A DNA stretch of 64,000 nucleotides. Source: Streptomyces monashensis (GTDB lineage: Bacteria > Actinomycetota > Actinomycetes > Streptomycetales > Streptomycetaceae). Positions 8,549-16,845 of this stretch are shown here, piece by piece; position 1 is the first letter of the stretch, and every line of letters starts with the position of its first letter. The stretch is taken from NCBI RefSeq assembly GCF_001866665.1, contig NZ_MLYO01000031.1, positions 142,301 through 206,300 of the forward strand, given 5' to 3'. The notes below the pieces were generated by a model. It made no database searches and was not told the DNA's origin. It worked only from the letters and a program-made list of their open reading frames with translations. The position numbers were made by a program, and so were the translations under genes.

Positions 8549-9124
8549 TCAGTCCATCCCCGCCGCGTCCATCAGCGCGGTCGCCGTCGTCACGGCCAGT
8601 CCGTCCTCCAGGTGTTCCACCCGCGCGCCGGCCCGCGCGCTCGCGCCGTCGAAGACCAGGACGAGCTGGCGGGCGAGCAGTTCGGGGTCGCGGGCGCCGC
8701 CGCGCTCGGCCTCGGCACGGAAGCTGTCCGTCAGCCGCTGCTTGACGGCGCGGGCGACCACGCTCGCCGGGTGCTCGGGGTCCTTCAGCTCGACCAGGAC
8801 GGCCAGGTAGGGGCAGCCGCGGTAGTCGGGGTCCGCGGCGGCGCCGGTGACCTGCTCGAAGACGTGGCGGATGCGCTCGCGCGGGGTCGCGTGGTCCGGG
8901 TCGGGGTGTGCGAGGCGGGCCTCGTAGCGCGGGATCCGCCGCTCCAGGCTCGCGGCCAGCATCGCGTCCTTGCTGTCGAAGAGCTGGTACATCGACCGCT
9001 TGGAGACGCCCGCCTCCCGGCACAGGGCCTCGATGCCGATGCCGACGCCGTCGCGGTAGGAGAGCCGGGCGGCCGCGTCGAGCAGCCGGTCGCGGGAGGA
9101 CGCCTTGTCGGTGGTGGTGGCCAT
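8549..9124 (-). CDS. TetR/AcrR family transcriptional regulator
   Basis: A 191-residue one-component repressor. The N-terminal helix-turn-helix is in residues 10-55 (RDRLLDAAARLSYRDGV, IEALCREAGVSKRSMYQLF). The C-terminal part contains a YRGCPYLAVLVEL segment seen in regulators near flavin or transport genes. A perfect 10-bp palindrome lies 36 bp upstream of its ATG and could be its operator. The divergent neighbour is the MoxR ATPase, but a regulatory link is only inferred. The ligand is unknown. Confidence 0.85.
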   Translation of the reverse strand: MATTTDKASSRDRLLDAAARLSYRDGVGIGIEALCREAGVSKRSMYQLFDSKDAMLAASLERRIPRYEARLAHPDPDHATPRERIRHVFEQVTGAAADPDYRGCPYLAVLVELKDPEHPASVVARAVKQRLTDSFRAEAERGGARDPELLARQLVLVFDGASARAGARVEHLEDGLAVTTATALMDAAGMD

Positions 9125-9159
9125 ACGGCGAGGTTACCCGGGGGAAGGACGACGGGGAA

Positions 9160-9169
9160 ACCGATCGGT
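9160..9169. promoter_or_regulatory. Palindrome ACCGATCGGT, candidate TetR operator
   Basis: A perfect 10-bp palindrome between the divergent TetR gene (start 9124) and the MoxR ATPase (start near 9187). Its place between the two starts fits autoregulation of the TetR gene and possibly control of the moxR-VWA pair. A 10-bp palindrome is short enough to occur by chance in this GC-rich DNA. Confidence 0.35.
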
Positions 9170-9186
9170 GTATTTGCGTGACAGGG

Positions 9187-10104
9187 ATGCTGAACAAGCG
9201 CTTAGATAGGAGCCCGGACCTCATTCCCGACCCGCCGGAGGCCCCGTTGTTCACGTCCGTCGACGACGTCTGCGCCCGCCTCGCCGAGACCGGCTACCTC
9301 GCCTCGCCCGCCGTCGCGACGACCGTGTTCCTCGCCGACCGGCTGGGCAAGCCGCTGCTGGTCGAGGGCCCGGCCGGGGTGGGCAAGACCGAACTGGCCA
9401 AGGCCGTGGCCCAGGTGGCCGGGGCCCGGCTGGTGCGGCTCCAGTGCTACGAGGGCGTGGACGAGTCCCGGGCGCTGTACGAGTGGAACCACGCCAAGCA
9501 GCTGCTGCGCATCAGCGCGGGCCGCGACGAGAGCTGGGACGAGACCCGCACCGACATCTTCAGCGAGGAGTTCCTGCTCCCGCGCCCGCTGCTCACCGCC
9601 ATCCGCGGGGACGAGCCGACGGTGCTGCTGATCGACGAGACCGACAAGGCCGACGTCGAGATGGAGGGGCTGCTGCTGGAGGTGCTCAGCGACTTCCAGA
9701 TCACGGTCCCGGAGCTGGGCACGGTCAGCGCGACCCGCCGCCCGTTCGTCGTCCTCACCTCCAACGCCGGCCGGGAGCTGTCCGAGGCGCTGCGCCGGCG
9801 CTGTCTGTTCCTGCACATCGGCTTCCCCGAGGAGGAGCTGGAGCGGCGGATCGTCCGGCTGAAGGTGCCGGGCCTGACCGAGGCGCTGGCCGCGTCGGTG
9901 GTCCGGGTGGTCGGCGCGCTGCGCGCGATGGACCTGCGCAAGGCACCGTCCGTCGCCGAGACCGTCGACTGGGCGCGCACCCTGCTGGCCCTGGGCGCCG
10001 GCGCGCTGGACGAGACGGTCGTCCGGGACAGTCTCGGGGTGATCCTCAAGCACCAGGACGACATCCAGAAGGCGGCGGCGAAGCTCGACCTGGACGCCCT
10101 GTGA
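9187..10104 (+). CDS. MoxR-family AAA+ ATPase
   Basis: About 305 residues of a MoxR-type AAA+ ATPase. Walker A is EGPAGVGKTELAK (about residue 60), Walker B is VLLIDETDKAD (about 148), and TSNAGRELSEALRRRC holds sensor 1 and the arginine finger. Such ATPases act as chaperones that mature metalloenzymes together with a VWA partner, which is encoded next with a 4-bp overlap. The start is uncertain: ATG 9187 is used here, while a TTG at 9247 has a better-placed GGAGG and would give MFTSVDDVCARL. Confidence 0.85.
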   Translation: MLNKRLDRSPDLIPDPPEAPLFTSVDDVCARLAETGYLASPAVATTVFLADRLGKPLLVEGPAGVGKTELAKAVAQVAGARLVRLQCYEGVDESRALYEWNHAKQLLRISAGRDESWDETRTDIFSEEFLLPRPLLTAIRGDEPTVLLIDETDKADVEMEGLLLEVLSDFQITVPELGTVSATRRPFVVLTSNAGRELSEALRRRCLFLHIGFPEEELERRIVRLKVPGLTEALAASVVRVVGALRAMDLRKAPSVAETVDWARTLLALGAGALDETVVRDSLGVILKHQDDIQKAAAKLDLDAL

Positions 10105-11459
10105 CCGAGGTCGCCGAGCGGATCACCGGCCTGGTCGGGGCGCTGCGCGCGCACGGGATGCGGATCGGCACCGGCGAGAGCGTGGACGCGGCCCGCGCCG
10201 CGCGGGAACTCGGCTTCGCCGACCGGGAGTTGCTGCGGGAGGGGCTGGCCGCGACGCTGCTGCACGGGCCCGGCCAGCGGGCGGTGTTCGACCCCGTCTT
10301 CGACCTGTACTTCCCGCGCGCGGTGGGCGGCCCGGCCGACGCCGGATCCGACCGGGACGAGCTGCGCGACCGCCTGGCCGAGGCGCTGGCCGCGGGTGAC
10401 CAGGTGATGATGGCCCGGCTGGCGGCCGAGGCCGTCGACGGCATGGGCGGATACGGCAGTTCACCGGGCTCCGACGGCTTCTCGGCGTACCAGACCCTCG
10501 ACCGGCTGCGCCCGCAGACCCTGTTGGCCCGCGTACGTTCGGACCTCCGGGGCGGGAACGGCGACGGCAGCGGCGGCGGCTTCGCGGACCGGCTGCTGGA
10601 CGACGAGATCCGCGGCCGGATCGAGCAGTTCCGGCGGATGGTCGGCGCGGAGGCGCGGCGCCGGGTGGCCGAGCGGCGCGGGCGGGACGAGATCGCCCGG
10701 CGCGGTGTCGTACCGACCGCGGACCGGGTGGACTTCCTGTTCGCCGGCCGGGACCAACTGGCCGAGCTGCGCAGGGCGGTTCAGCCGCTCGCGCGCAAAC
10801 TGGCCACCCGGCTGGCCGCGCGCCGGCGCCGGGCCGCGCGCGGCACGGTCGACCTGCGCCGCACGCTGCGCTCCTCGCTGTCCACGGGCGGGGTGCCGAT
10901 GCGGCCGGTGCTGCGCCGGCGCCGCCCGGTCCGCCCCGAACTGGTCCTGCTGTGCGACGTGTCCGGTTCGGTGTCGGGATTCTCGGACTTCACGATGCTG
11001 CTGGTGCAGGCGCTGCACGACCAGTTCAGCAAGATCCGGGTGTTCGCCTTCGTCAACCGGCTGGACGAGGTGACCGGACTGCTCGACCACGGCCGGGCCG
11101 ACCCGGACGGGCTCGGCGCCCGCATCCGCGCCGAGGCCACGCTGACCGGCTGGCACGGCAGCAGCGACTACGGCGTGGCGCTGGGCGAGTTCGCCGAGCG
11201 GTACGGCGCCGCGGTCGGCCCGCGCACGACGGTGTTCGTCCTCGGCGACGCCCGCACCAACATGAGCGATCCGAACCTGGCCGCCGTGCGCGAGGTCGCC
11301 CGGCGCGCCCGGCGCGTGTACTGGCTGAACCCGGAGCCCCAAGACCGCTGGGGCACCGGTGACTCGGCCGCGCCCGCCTACGCGGAGCTGGTCGAGATGC
11401 ACGAGTGCCGTACGGCCCGTCAGCTCAGCGCGCTGATCGCCCGGCTGCTGCCGGTGTGA
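10101..11459 (+). CDS. VWA domain-containing protein (CoxE-like)
   Basis: A 452-residue partner of the MoxR ATPase, started by GTG 10101 inside the upstream stop (GTGA). The C-terminal half is a von Willebrand A domain with a MIDAS motif D-V-S-G-S near residue 286 (LVLLCDVSGSVSG), followed by conserved Thr and Asp segments (GSSDYGVAL, FVLGDARTN). The N-terminal half is helical and charged, as in CoxE proteins. The pair probably remodels or loads metal into a client enzyme, but no obvious client gene is adjacent. Confidence 0.85.
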   Translation: MTEVAERITGLVGALRAHGMRIGTGESVDAARAARELGFADRELLREGLAATLLHGPGQRAVFDPVFDLYFPRAVGGPADAGSDRDELRDRLAEALAAGDQVMMARLAAEAVDGMGGYGSSPGSDGFSAYQTLDRLRPQTLLARVRSDLRGGNGDGSGGGFADRLLDDEIRGRIEQFRRMVGAEARRRVAERRGRDEIARRGVVPTADRVDFLFAGRDQLAELRRAVQPLARKLATRLAARRRRAARGTVDLRRTLRSSLSTGGVPMRPVLRRRRPVRPELVLLCDVSGSVSGFSDFTMLLVQALHDQFSKIRVFAFVNRLDEVTGLLDHGRADPDGLGARIRAEATLTGWHGSSDYGVALGEFAERYGAAVGPRTTVFVLGDARTNMSDPNLAAVREVARRARRVYWLNPEPQDRWGTGDSAAPAYAELVEMHECRTARQLSALIARLLPV

Positions 11460-11527
11460 TCGACTGGTCCGCGACGACCGCGATCCGCACCTGAACCGCG
11501 CCCGACCGGCGCCGAAGGACGTACGCC

Positions 11528-12511
11528 ATGAACACCTCTCCCGTCTCGCTCGGCAGCTTCCCCACCCCCGTCGAACCCGCGCCCCGGCTCGCCGCCGCGC
11601 TCGGGCTCGGCCCGGAGGACCTGTGGATCAAACGCGACGACCTGACCGGTCTGGGCGGCGGCGGGAACAAGATCCGCAAGCTGGAGTGGACGGCGGGCGC
11701 GGCGCTCGCCGAGGGCGCCGACACGCTCGTGACCACCGGCGCCCCGCAGAGCAACCACGCCCGGCTGACCGCCGCCGCGGCCGCCCGGCTGGGCCTGGCC
11801 GCCGTTCTCGTGCTGCGCGGCGAGCCCGGCGCCGCACGGTCCGGGAACCTGGCCCTGGACGGGCTGTTCGGGGCGCGGATCGCATGGGCGGGCGAGGTCG
11901 GCCAGGCGGGTCTGGACGCGGCGGCGGACGACGTGTGCGCACGGCTGCGGGCCGAGGGTGCCCGGCCCGCGCTGATCCCGTTCGGCGGGTCGGGCGTGCG
12001 CGGCGCCCGGGGCTACGTGCGCTGCGGCGAGGAACTGGACGAGCAGTTGCCCGAGCTGCGCACGGTGGTGGTCGCGCTCGGCTCGGGCGGCACCATGGCC
12101 GGGCTGGTCGCGGCCCTGGGCGCCGGCGCGGTGCTCGGTGTCGACGTGGGCGCGCTGGCCGACCCGGCCGCGGCGGTCGCGGCGTTCGCGGCACCGCTGA
12201 CGGCGCGGCAGGTCACGGCCGAGGAGCTGCGGGTGCGCCGGGACCAGGTGGGCGACGGGTACGCGACGCTGACCGGCCCGGCCGCCGAGGCGCTGCGGCT
12301 CGCCGCCCGTACCGAGGGCCTCGTCCTCGACCCCGTCTACACCGGCCGCGCCCTGGCCGGCCTGCGCGCGGCCGTCGCCGACGGCGACATCCGGCCGGGC
12401 GAGAAGACGGTCTTCGTGCACACCGGCGGGCTGCCCGGCCTGTTCGGGCACGCGGACGCGGTGGCGTTCGCGCAGGAGGGGGCGACGGAGTTCCCCCGTC
12501 ACACGGGCTGA
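11528..12511 (+). CDS. PLP-dependent D-cysteine desulfhydrase / ACC deaminase-like enzyme
   Basis: A 327-residue fold-type II PLP enzyme. The cofactor lysine is K48 in LGGGGNKIRKLEW, followed by TTGAPQSNHARLTAAAAARLGL, the family signature. GSGGTMAGLVAALG binds the PLP phosphate, and VLDPVYTGRALAGL and HTGGLPGLFG close the site. Known members release ammonia and H2S from D-cysteine or deaminate 1-aminocyclopropane-1-carboxylate; the sequence alone does not decide between them. It appears monocistronic, and the DNA that follows is disturbed. Confidence 0.82.
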   Translation: MNTSPVSLGSFPTPVEPAPRLAAALGLGPEDLWIKRDDLTGLGGGGNKIRKLEWTAGAALAEGADTLVTTGAPQSNHARLTAAAAARLGLAAVLVLRGEPGAARSGNLALDGLFGARIAWAGEVGQAGLDAAADDVCARLRAEGARPALIPFGGSGVRGARGYVRCGEELDEQLPELRTVVVALGSGGTMAGLVAALGAGAVLGVDVGALADPAAAVAAFAAPLTARQVTAEELRVRRDQVGDGYATLTGPAAEALRLAARTEGLVLDPVYTGRALAGLRAAVADGDIRPGEKTVFVHTGGLPGLFGHADAVAFAQEGATEFPRHTG

Positions 12512-12578
12512 GCGAGCCCGCGAGCGGGCCGCGGAAAGGACCGCGCATGGGCCGCGGAAATGTCTTCGGGGTGCACCC

Positions 12579-12623
12579 GCAACCTCGCCCGGGGTCGGAC
12601 GTCTGTCGGGGTGGAGGCCTCCA
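12579..12623 (+). promoter_or_regulatory. Candidate ECF-type promoter and 14-bp palindrome
   Basis: GCAACC (12579-12584) and CGTC (12600-12603) are 15 bp apart, near the spacing of ECF sigma factor promoters. A perfect palindrome GTGGAGGCCTCCAC (12610-12623) begins about where transcription would start, so it could be an operator. The ATG of the downstream signal-peptide ORF is 40 bp further. This is inference from pattern only. Confidence 0.3.
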
Positions 12624-12662
12624 CTTCGACCAGTTGTCCGACGCGAGCGAGCGAAGGAACCC

Positions 12663-13841
12663 ATGACCGCACACCGAGCCCACCGCCCCGGCACCGTCCG
12701 CAGGCTGCGGGCTGCCCTGGGGGTCTCCGCCGTAGGCGCCGCCCTGGCCGTCGCCGGCACCATCACCGCCCAGGCGGCCCAGAGCGACAGCCACTCCCGG
12801 CCCGTACGGCCACCCCGTCGCCGGTGCCGTCCTCGCCCGGTACGACCATCCCGTCGCCGGTGCCGTCGCCGGTGGGCACGCAGCCCCCGGCGGCCCGTGC
12901 CGAGCACGTCGCAGCCCGGACCGGCGACCCCGACGGCGGTGCCGTCGCCCGTATCCGCCATCCCGCGCCCGGTGCCGTCCACCAGCGCGCCGGAGCCCGC
13001 GCCGGTACCGAGCCAGGTGCCGGGGCACCGCCGTCCCGTCCCCGAGCACACCGGATCCGGAGGCGTCGCCTGTGAACCACGCGTCCGGGTGGGCGGGTTC
13101 CATGACCGCGCTCAGCGTGTACCGGCCGCCGTCCAGGCCGGAGAAGGCGGCCGCCCCGTCGGCGACGGCGGCTGTCGTGGCGACGGCGTCGCCAGCGCGC
13201 CGGAGCCCGCGCCGGTACCGAGCCAGGTGCCGGGGCACGGCCGTCCCGTCCCCGAGCACACCGGATCCGGAGGCGTCGCCTGTGAACCACGCGTCCGGGT
13301 GGGCGAGTTCCATGACCGCGCTCAGCGTGTACCGGCCGCCGTCCAGGCCGGAGAAGGCGGCCGCCCCGTCGGCGACGGCGGCGGTCGTGGCGACGGCGTC
13401 GCCCACGACGTCCACCAGGGCCACCCGGGCGGCGCCGGGCGGCCCGCCCGTGCCGCGCACCTGGGCGCCGGAGCGCAGTCCGGCCGCGACTCGCGGACGC
13501 CGGTGCCGGCGGTCTCCAGGGGCAGCGCGAGCGGGCGGTGCTTCGGCGAGCTGTCCGCGCGGGTGACCGCGCCGCGCACGAGGCCGCCGAGGCCGAACTC
13601 GCCCAGCCCATCGGCGCGTTCGGGCGCCGACGCCTCTGCGCGCACGTCGGTGACGATCACGACGGCCCCCGCGGCCGGCGCCCCGCTGTCCGCGGCCCGC
13701 ACCACACCAAGCAGACCGCCTGCACCGGCGAGCGGTACGTCGTACGCGACCGGCTGCGCGCCGACGACGACCGCGCAGGCCCGCGGCCGGTCGTCGGCCC
13801 GGCCGACGTGGCTCGACCCCGTCGGCGCACGCGCTCGATGA
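12663..13841 (+). CDS. Chimeric ORF: Sec signal peptide joined to low-complexity and antisense-remnant sequence
   Basis: The first 40 residues look real: GAAGGAACCC before the ATG, then an Arg-rich n-region, hydrophobic core (VSAVGAALAVAGTITAQAA) and Ala-x-Ala cleavage site. What follows is Arg/Pro-rich, then Pro/Ser-rich (RPVPSTSQPGPATPTAVPSP). A Pro/Ser/Thr linker also appears briefly in another frame (TATPSPVPSSPGTTIPSPVP), suggesting two compensating frameshifts. From about 12984 the frame only reads the reverse of a minus-strand remnant, including a 210-bp duplication that is 70 codons long and so keeps the frame. A short secreted protein is possible; the 392-residue product is doubtful. 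Confidence 0.3.
   Translation: MTAHRAHRPGTVRRLRAALGVSAVGAALAVAGTITAQAAQSDSHSRPVRPPRRRCRPRPVRPSRRRCRRRWARSPRRPVPSTSQPGPATPTAVPSPVSAIPRPVPSTSAPEPAPVPSQVPGHRRPVPEHTGSGGVACEPRVRVGGFHDRAQRVPAAVQAGEGGRPVGDGGCRGDGVASAPEPAPVPSQVPGHGRPVPEHTGSGGVACEPRVRVGEFHDRAQRVPAAVQAGEGGRPVGDGGGRGDGVAHDVHQGHPGGAGRPARAAHLGAGAQSGRDSRTPVPAVSRGSASGRCFGELSARVTAPRTRPPRPNSPSPSARSGADASARTSVTITTAPAAGAPLSAARTTPSRPPAPASGTSYATGCAPTTTAQARGRSSARPTWLDPVGARAR
12984..13403. repeat. Two-copy 210-bp tandem duplication
   Basis: Copy 1 is 12984-13193 and copy 2 is 13194-13403, directly abutting, both starting AGCGCGCCGGAGCCCGCGCC and ending GCGACGGCGTCGCC. I count three differences (CACCGCC/CACGGCC, GGGCGGGTT/GGGCGAGTT, GGCTGTCG/GGCGGTCG). 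The unit is exactly 70 codons. On the minus strand it reads as a repeated domain piece, GDAVATTAAVADGAAAFSGL and on. The near identity implies recent duplication. Confidence 0.93.
12984..13785 (-). pseudogene. Remnant of carboxypeptidase-regulatory-like (Ig-like) domain protein
   Basis: On the minus strand, going down from 13785, one frame reads PVAYDVPLAGAGGLLGVVR, AGAVVIVTDVRAE and PKHRPLALPLETAGTGV; near 13493 the match jumps to another frame reading RVAAGLRSGAQVRGTG, ARVALVDVVGDAVA and AAFSGLDGGRYTLSAV. Together these look like consecutive beta-sandwich repeats of the carboxypeptidase-regulatory-like type, as found at the C-terminus of some Streptomyces MFS transporters. The jump is explained by one missing base. 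There is no start, no transporter portion and no proper end, so this is a decayed internal fragment, further altered by the 210-bp duplication. Confidence 0.65.
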
Positions 13842-13972
13842 CACGGCCCGGCTCCGTGAACCGGCGGGACTTCGTGGACCCACTGGCCCGAAGTCACCGC
13901 TCGGACTCCATTCGCGGGTCGGGTGGCCCGTCCGCCCGGCGGCGCGGGGCGCCGGCCGCTAGGTTGGGCGGC

Positions 13973-14938
13973 ATGAGCAACCTTGACCGCGCGCCCGTAC
14001 CCAGTGTCTGCGGCGGCCGCGGGTTCGTCGTCGCCGAACCCGTGCGCGAGCTGCTGAGCCCCCGTCAGGTGAAGCTGGGCGAGTCGACCGAGGTGCGGCG
14101 CCTGCTGCCCAACCTGGGCCGGCGCATGATCGGCGCGTGGGCCTTCGTCGACCACTACGGCCCGGACGACATCGCGGACGAGCCCGGCATGCAGGTCCCG
14201 CCGCATCCGCACATCGGCCTTCAGACGGTGAGCTGGCTCCACCAGGGCGAGGTACTGCACCGCGACTCGACCGGCAGCCTCCAGACGATCCGCCCCAAGC
14301 AGCTGGGCCTGATGACCTCCGGCCACGGGATCAGCCACTCCGAGGAGAGCCCTCGGCCGCACGCCCGCTTCCTGCACGGCGCCCAGCTCTGGGTCGCCCT
14401 GCCGGACGAACACCGGCACACCGACCCGGAGTTCGAGTTCCACCCGGACCTGCCGACGGTCACCGCCGCGGGCCTGACCGCCACGGTGATCCTGGGCGAC
14501 CTCGACGGCTCGGCCTCCCCCGGTACGACGTACACCCCGATCATCGGCGCGGACCTCGCCCTGACCCGGGGCGCCGACGTCCGCCTCCCCCTGGAGCCTG
14601 ACTTCGAGTACGGCGTGCTGGCGATGTCCGGCGAGGTACGCGTGGACGACGTACCGGTGCTCCCCGGCTCGATGCTCTACCTCGGCTGCGGCCGCACCGA
14701 ACTCCCGCTGCGCGCCGAGTCGGACGCGGGAGTCATGCTGCTGGGCGGCGAGCCGTTCGCGGAGGAACTCGTCATGTGGTGGAACTACATCGGCCGGTCC
14801 CAGGAAGAGATCGAGGAAGCCCGCGAGGACTGGATGAAGGGGACCCGCTTCGGCGAGGTCCACGGCTACGACGGAGGCCCTCTGCCCGCACCGCAACTGC
14901 CGGCGACCCCGCTGAAGCCGCGCGGAAGGGTACGTTGA
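13973..14938 (+). CDS. Pirin family protein
   Basis: A 321-residue bicupin of the pirin family. The N-terminal cupin holds the metal-binding signature PHPHIGLQTVSWLHQGEVLHRDS and MTSGHGISHSEESP, so the His/His/His/Glu iron site looks intact. The ATG at 13973 is preceded by GGTTGGGCGGC. Pirins are nuclear or cytoplasmic iron proteins; some bacterial ones oxidise flavonols or bind pyruvate dehydrogenase. The role here is unknown. It is transcribed alone, just after the damaged region. Confidence 0.88.
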   Translation: MSNLDRAPVPSVCGGRGFVVAEPVRELLSPRQVKLGESTEVRRLLPNLGRRMIGAWAFVDHYGPDDIADEPGMQVPPHPHIGLQTVSWLHQGEVLHRDSTGSLQTIRPKQLGLMTSGHGISHSEESPRPHARFLHGAQLWVALPDEHRHTDPEFEFHPDLPTVTAAGLTATVILGDLDGSASPGTTYTPIIGADLALTRGADVRLPLEPDFEYGVLAMSGEVRVDDVPVLPGSMLYLGCGRTELPLRAESDAGVMLLGGEPFAEELVMWWNYIGRSQEEIEEAREDWMKGTRFGEVHGYDGGPLPAPQLPATPLKPRGRVR

Positions 14939-15041
14939 GCTGCGGAGACTCACCTTCCGGCCATCAGGTCCCCGCACAGACAGGCTCCGCCGTACCACGG
15001 ACCACGAGGTGCGGGGCGAGGACGACCTCACGTGACCGGGC

Positions 15042-16139
15042 TCACTCCGAGGGTTCGCGCAGGCGTACGGCGAGGGCGGCGATGTCGTCGTCGAGGCGCC
15101 CTCTGCTGTAGTGCAGCAGGTCGCGGTGCAGGGCCGTGAGCAGTTCGCGCGGCGACGACGGGGGCTGTCGGCGCATCCAGCCCGCCAGCGGGAAGAACTC
15201 GCCGTCGTGGGCGCGGGCCTCGGCGACCCCGTCGGTGTAGAGGAGCAGCAGGTCGCCGGGGGCGAAGTCGAACGTGTCGACGCTGTAGTGATCGCCGATC
15301 AGGTCCGCGAGGTTGAGCAGCGGCGAGGGGGTGGTGGGTTCGAGGGCGCGGAGTTTCCCGTGGTTCAGCAGGAGCGGCGGGGGGTGGCCGCAGTTGAGGA
15401 TCTCGATGCGCCCGCCCTCGTGCGGGATCTCGACGAGCAGGGCGGTGGCGAAGCGCTCCATCAGCCCCTCGGGGGGAAAGGAGGCGTTGTAACGGGTGCT
15501 GCTGGCGTCCAGCCGGCGCGCGACACCGACCATGTCGGCCTCGCCGTAGGCCGCCTCCCGGAAGGCGTTGACGATCGCCGCGGCGGCCCCCACCGCCGGC
15601 AGGCCCTTGCCCCGCACGTCACCGATGAGCAGCCTGACCCCGTAGGGCGTGTCGACCACCTCGTAGAAGTCCCCGCCGATCCGGGCCTCCGCCGCGGCCG
15701 CGAGATACAGCGACTCGATCTCGACGCCGCCGAGGCGGTGCGGCATGGGGCTCAGCACCACCTGCTGCGCCGCGTCGGCGACGAGCCGCACCTGGAAGAG
15801 GGTCCGCTCCCGCTGGAGCCGGACGTGGCTGCCGTACGCGGCCGCCACGGTGACCGCGATGATCCCCGCGGCCGTCCACCACGTCCCCAGCCCGGGGAAC
15901 ACCAGACTCAGCCCGATCATCAGAAAGAGGCAGACGGTGCCCAGCAGGACGGTGGGGAGCACCGGCCACATGGAGGCGGCGAGGGCCGGCGCCGCGGGCA
16001 GGAGACGGCTGAAGGCCATGTCCGGAGGGGTGGAATAGGCCAGGCTTGCGATGACGACGGTCAGGACGACCGGCGACAGCCGCACGAAGCTCCCCCGGCC
16101 GCGGCGGTGGCGGAGCCGTGGCCGCCCAGACTCGATCAC
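15042..16139 (-). CDS. SpoIIE-type PP2C serine phosphatase with membrane domain
   Basis: A 365-residue membrane protein started by GTG at 16139. Residues 20-120 hold about four hydrophobic helices; residues 140-360 form a SpoIIE/RsbU phosphatase with EARIGGDFYEV, IGDVRGKGLPAVG, LLLYTDGVAEAR and LDDDIAALAVR, so the aspartates for two metal ions are present. Such enzymes dephosphorylate anti-anti-sigma factors. It lies 14 bp downstream of a HATPase gene, which fits a kinase/phosphatase partner-switching pair, although no STAS anti-anti-sigma gene is adjacent. Confidence 0.87.
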   Translation of the reverse strand: MIESGRPRLRHRRGRGSFVRLSPVVLTVVIASLAYSTPPDMAFSRLLPAAPALAASMWPVLPTVLLGTVCLFLMIGLSLVFPGLGTWWTAAGIIAVTVAAAYGSHVRLQRERTLFQVRLVADAAQQVVLSPMPHRLGGVEIESLYLAAAAEARIGGDFYEVVDTPYGVRLLIGDVRGKGLPAVGAAAAIVNAFREAAYGEADMVGVARRLDASSTRYNASFPPEGLMERFATALLVEIPHEGGRIEILNCGHPPPLLLNHGKLRALEPTTPSPLLNLADLIGDHYSVDTFDFAPGDLLLLYTDGVAEARAHDGEFFPLAGWMRRQPPSSPRELLTALHRDLLHYSRGRLDDDIAALAVRLREPSE

Positions 16140-16153
16140 ATCTCACAGAATAT

Positions 16154-16651
16154 CTACGCAATCCGGGCACAGCGCTCCGGCGGCTCGGCGGACGCCACCC
16201 GCCCCGGCCCGGCGGAGGTCGCGTCCTGGCCGATCGCGAGTTCGGCCCAGCGGGTGACCCCGCCGGGGTGGACGCGTATGCCGTGGCGTGCGGCGAGGGC
16301 ACGGACGATCGTCTCGCCCCGGCCGTGCTCGTCCGGGTCGACCCCGGTGCGGGAGCAGCCCGTCACGAGGTCGGGTCCCGCGTCGGTGACCTCGATGCTC
16401 ATCGTGCGGGCGCCGCCGTCGGGCCGCCAGGACACCCGCAGCACGGCCGGCGGGCGGGCGTGGATGATCGCGTTGGTGACCAGCTCGGACACCACGAGGA
16501 GCACGTCCTCGACGACGTCCGGGGGCAGGCTCCAGTCGGCGAGGACCGCGGCCGTGCTGCGGCGTACAGCCGAGACGGCGCCGGCGGCGGGCGGCACCGG
16601 ACACACGTGGTGGTAGGCCGCCCGAAGCAGCGTGTTGAGCTGTGCCGCCAT
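16154..16651 (-). CDS. Anti-sigma-type ATP-binding (HATPase_c) regulator
   Basis: A 165-residue RsbW/SpoIIAB-like GHKL ATPase. The N box is VVSELVTNAIIHARP; the G1/G2 region reads VTDAGPDLVTG and DEHGRGETIVRALAARHG. I start it at ATG 16651 because GGGAGAG sits 3 bases before it; the frame is open further upstream. In Streptomyces such proteins bind or phosphorylate anti-sigma antagonists. It is the first gene of a two-gene unit with the SpoIIE phosphatase. Confidence 0.85.
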   Translation of the reverse strand: MAAQLNTLLRAAYHHVCPVPPAAGAVSAVRRSTAAVLADWSLPPDVVEDVLLVVSELVTNAIIHARPPAVLRVSWRPDGGARTMSIEVTDAGPDLVTGCSRTGVDPDEHGRGETIVRALAARHGIRVHPGGVTRWAELAIGQDATSAGPGRVASAEPPERCARIA

Positions 16652-16845
16652 GGTCTCTCCCGGTGATGTGAGCGACCGGTGCGGCGCCGAGTCCCGGCGC
16701 ATACCGGCTGAGCAGCAAGCTACGGAGACAATTCGGACAGGTCAATGAACGGCGGTCGGCATTACCGAACGCGGATCTCCCGGGGGCTCCCCGGGCGCGG
16801 CCCGCCCGTACGGCGAAGCGTCCACGGCGGTAATAGGCTCGCCTC

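Noticed and set aside
16756..16768. TCGG-N5-CCGA dyad upstream of the IclR gene as operator
   Set aside because: Four-base arms are too short to separate from chance here.
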